Assembly: GCA_016207285.1 (NCBI GenBank)
Contig: JACQPW010000074.1
Span: 1 to 17,118, forward strand
Source of the DNA: Candidatus Kerfeldbacteria bacterium
GTDB lineage: Bacteria; Patescibacteriota; Patescibacteriia; UBA9570
DNA: 17,118 bases
Direction: 5' to 3'
Shown: in pieces, positions 15,082 through 17,118 of the stretch
Position numbering within the stretch: the first letter of the stretch is position 1
How the letters are laid out: each line of letters starts with the position of its first letter
Notes under the pieces: model-generated
What the model was told of the DNA's origin: nothing
Seen by the model: only the letters and a program-made list of their open reading frames with translations
Database searches by the model: none
Made by a program: the position numbers and the translations under genes

Positions 15082-17118
15082 TGCATTGTCCACAATGTCA
15101 TGGCTTTGGGTTTGTCCGCACCCTCACGGATCAGCGGATCATTTGTAGTATGTGTACTAGTCGTTATGCCAACATTGCCTTTGTGGATGACGATATTGTG
15201 GTTTGGCCGAGCGCGTATCGTGGCCAACATCGCTGGTGGCACCGGCTGAAGCGGGCGGTTGGTTACGCCTATGATTTAGTATTGATGGTAGTGGGGATTG
15301 CTGGCATCGCGAGTGTTTACCCATTACTGATTCATTTAATCGACGATCCAAGAGCCTACAGCCAATTTTTTCAAATAGTGTCATGGGAACGATTCATTTT
15401 TTGGGTATCGGTATTAGCTGATTTAGAATTGTATTATCGGGTGGCAGCGGCCTTAAATCGGATTAAGACCATTGTGCCACAGCGACGCCTGCGTAGCATT
15501 AACCAGCTACCATTACAACAATGGGCAGCCGCCATGCAATTGGTACCCAAGTTGGCGATAGTCGCTGACACGATGCTGTCGGCTGACGGTCAACGTGCTT
15601 TAGAACAAGCCGAACATTTGGCCACTAACTGGAAGCAGACGGTCACACCGGCGCACTTAGCACACGAGTTAATTGATGCACCTGATGTCCAAGCTGCCTT
15701 ATTTCGCTTAGAACTTTATTTGCCGGATATTAAAGCGGGTTGTGAACGGGTGGCGCATCGTCAAGATGAACAACATAATAGTCTTTATCAGGCTGGGTTA
15801 TTATTGGCCTATGCCGAAGCTAGATTGAATCACCGGCCGCATATTGGCCCGCTAGAATTATTCGTCGGGGCAGTGATCAGTGATCCTTGGTTAGTGGCTT
15901 TACTGGAAGATCATAGCGTTACGCTAGCCGAGCTACGTCATGTGGCGCACTGGGGAAATGTAGTCCGCGACTTATTGCAAACCGAACGACGGCGTCGTAG
16001 CTTGGCTCACAGTAAACCAAAAACTGCCATGAACCGTGCCATGACAGCTCGGCCGACAAAATTACTAGATAGTATCTCATTCGACTATACGTTACAGGCA
16101 CGCTCCAATCAGTTTATGCCCGCCATTGGCCGAGACCATGAAATTGCTGAAGCGTTTCGCATTTTGCAAGAAGGGAATAGTAGTGTGATGTTGCTGGGGG
16201 AACCAGGGGTAGGTAAAACGACTATCCTGGAAGGTATTGCTCAATTAATGACCGCTGAAGATGTACCCGGGCCGTTGCAAGATAAACGCTTGGTGGTCAC
16301 TGACCCCGGAGCCATTATTGCTGGTGGTGGTGCCAGCGGTGGATTGGAGCAAAAAATGGAAGAGTTGATTCACGAGGTCATTGCCGCCGGTAATATTATT
16401 TGGTGCATTGAAGATATTCACACCTTACTAGGTGCTGGTTCGACAAATTCTAGCGTTGATATTGGTAAGATCATGATGAACTATATTTCTCAAGGATATA
16501 TTAAGGTGTTAGGTACGACGACCACGCGGGAATATCAACAGTACATTGAACGACAAGAAGCCTTCATGCGTCGTTTTCAAGTAGTGCGTGTGCCAGAACT
16601 GACTACGGATAGCGCTATTTTAGTGTTGGAAGGGCGCGCTCCTTTTGTGGAAAGTAAATACCACGTTTATTTTACCTATGCGGCTTTGGCGGCTTGCGTC
16701 GAGTTGACGGAACGCTTTATTAAAGATCGTCATTTACCAGCCAAGGCGATTGCGGTCATGGAAGAGGCCGCTATTTTAGCCCGCGAGCGAGCCAAAGGTA
16801 CTACTTTAGTCACGCGCGAGCATGTTGCCGAAGTAGTGGCAGAAAAAACGAATGTCTCGGTTACGAGCTTAACGGAATCAGAAGCGCAAAAACTATTGCT
16901 CCTCGATAAAACCTTACATGATAGCGTCATTGGACAAGATGAAGCGATTACGGCCATTGCCCGAGCCTTACGTCGCGCCCGTGAAGATGTGCGCGATACC
17001 AGTCGTCCGATTGCTTCGTTTCTCTTTCTTGGGCCAACCGGGGTAGGCAAGACGGAAACAGCCAAAGCCATTGCCAATACCTATTTTGGAGCAGCCGATC
17101 GGATGATTCGTTTAGACA
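15063..17118 (+). CDS. Membrane-anchored Clp/Hsp100 AAA+ ATPase with N-terminal zinc ribbon, 3'-partial
   Basis: A two-module AAA+ unfoldase of the ClpA/ClpC type; 685 residues are visible before the window ends. Residues 9-31 form a zinc ribbon (CPQC at 9-12, CSMC at 28-31). Two TM helices follow at about 68-92 (DLVLMVVGIAGIASVYPLLI) and 108-127. Residues ~168-300 show two Clp-N-like repeats, the first SADGQRALEQAEH...VTPAHLAHEL. The first AAA+ module has Walker A GEPGVGKT (379-386), a Walker B ending I449-E450-D451 rather than DE, and arginines R503/R504 in the FMRRFQ motif. AGGGASGGLE (420-429) occupies pore loop 1 and lacks the usual aromatic. No coiled-coil M domain separates the modules. 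The second module begins VIGQDEAI (622-629) with Walker A GPTGVGKT (657-664). ATG 15063 is the only start that keeps the zinc ribbon; it overlaps the upstream gene by 19 bases. Likely substrates: membrane or membrane-proximal proteins. Confidence 0.92.
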   Translation, partial: MAESTVVHCPQCHGFGFVRTLTDQRIICSMCTSRYANIAFVDDDIVVWPSAYRGQHRWWHRLKRAVGYAYDLVLMVVGIAGIASVYPLLIHLIDDPRAYSQFFQIVSWERFIFWVSVLADLELYYRVAAALNRIKTIVPQRRLRSINQLPLQQWAAAMQLVPKLAIVADTMLSADGQRALEQAEHLATNWKQTVTPAHLAHELIDAPDVQAALFRLELYLPDIKAGCERVAHRQDEQHNSLYQAGLLLAYAEARLNHRPHIGPLELFVGAVISDPWLVALLEDHSVTLAELRHVAHWGNVVRDLLQTERRRRSLAHSKPKTAMNRAMTARPTKLLDSISFDYTLQARSNQFMPAIGRDHEIAEAFRILQEGNSSVMLLGEPGVGKTTILEGIAQLMTAEDVPGPLQDKRLVVTDPGAIIAGGGASGGLEQKMEELIHEVIAAGNIIWCIEDIHTLLGAGSTNSSVDIGKIMMNYISQGYIKVLGTTTTREYQQYIERQEAFMRRFQVVRVPELTTDSAILVLEGRAPFVESKYHVYFTYAALAACVELTERFIKDRHLPAKAIAVMEEAAILARERAKGTTLVTREHVAEVVAEKTNVSVTSLTESEAQKLLLLDKTLHDSVIGQDEAITAIARALRRAREDVRDTSRPIASFLFLGPTGVGKTETAKAIANTYFGAADRMIRLD

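Noticed and set aside
1..17118. tRNA or other RNA genes, CRISPR arrays, insertion sequences, intrinsic terminators
   Set aside because: Coding sequence fills nearly the whole window; no cloverleaf, regular spaced repeats, transposase motifs, inverted terminal repeats or GC stem followed by T-run were seen in the short gaps.

Overview
The window is a dense run of eleven colinear plus-strand genes with almost no intergenic space. The largest gap is about 29 bases, and several genes overlap or abut. Proteins recognised: a eukaryote-like (type II) isoleucyl-tRNA synthetase, a short RecO, a bacterial Tgt, a phosphodiester-glycosidase-type lipoprotein, and a membrane-anchored Clp/Hsp100 ATPase preceded by three small membrane proteins. 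The short RecO, the large proteins of no recognised family, and the small-membrane-protein plus zinc-ribbon/TM/Clp cassette together suggest a member of the Candidate Phyla Radiation (Patescibacteria). That placement is an inference from gene content and style; no rRNA or marker tree is available. The standard bacterial code fits: TGA ends two genes (13262-13264 and 14391-14393) and does not interrupt the others.

Region 1 (1-5769) holds two large proteins I cannot assign to a family. The first runs in from the left edge and has a glycine-zipper-like hydrophobic segment near its visible N-terminus. The second is about 1130 residues, begins with a J-domain-like fold whose HPD motif reads HAD, continues into an Arg/Gly-rich tract, and ends in a long helical region with internal repeats. 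The last ~45 residues of the two proteins look related.

Region 2 (5776-9269) is housekeeping: ileS followed 2 bases later by recO. The IleRS keeps its synthetic-site motifs but departs from consensus in its editing domain.

Region 3 (9277-14037) starts at a promoter whose -10 box overlaps the recO stop codon and lies six bases before the next ATG, so the transcript should be leaderless. It encodes a membrane-anchored stack of DUF11-like domains, Tgt, a divergent ureohydrolase (arginase/agmatinase fold) with all six metal-ligand positions, and a lipoprotein of the NAGPA/phosphodiester glycosidase family.

Region 4 (14064-17118) has its own extended -10 promoter, again with almost no leader. 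It encodes three small membrane proteins and then a Clp-type double AAA+ ATPase that runs off the right edge. That ATPase carries an N-terminal zinc ribbon, two TM segments and a Clp-N-like region. Its first ATPase module has a swapped Walker B (ED), no aromatic pore-loop residue and no M domain. The four genes look like one membrane-associated unfoldase system and are the most interesting part of the window. Recognisable Shine-Dalgarno sequences are missing at essentially every start, which fits the leaderless and coupled gene arrangement. No RNA genes, insertion sequences, CRISPR arrays or intrinsic terminators were found.
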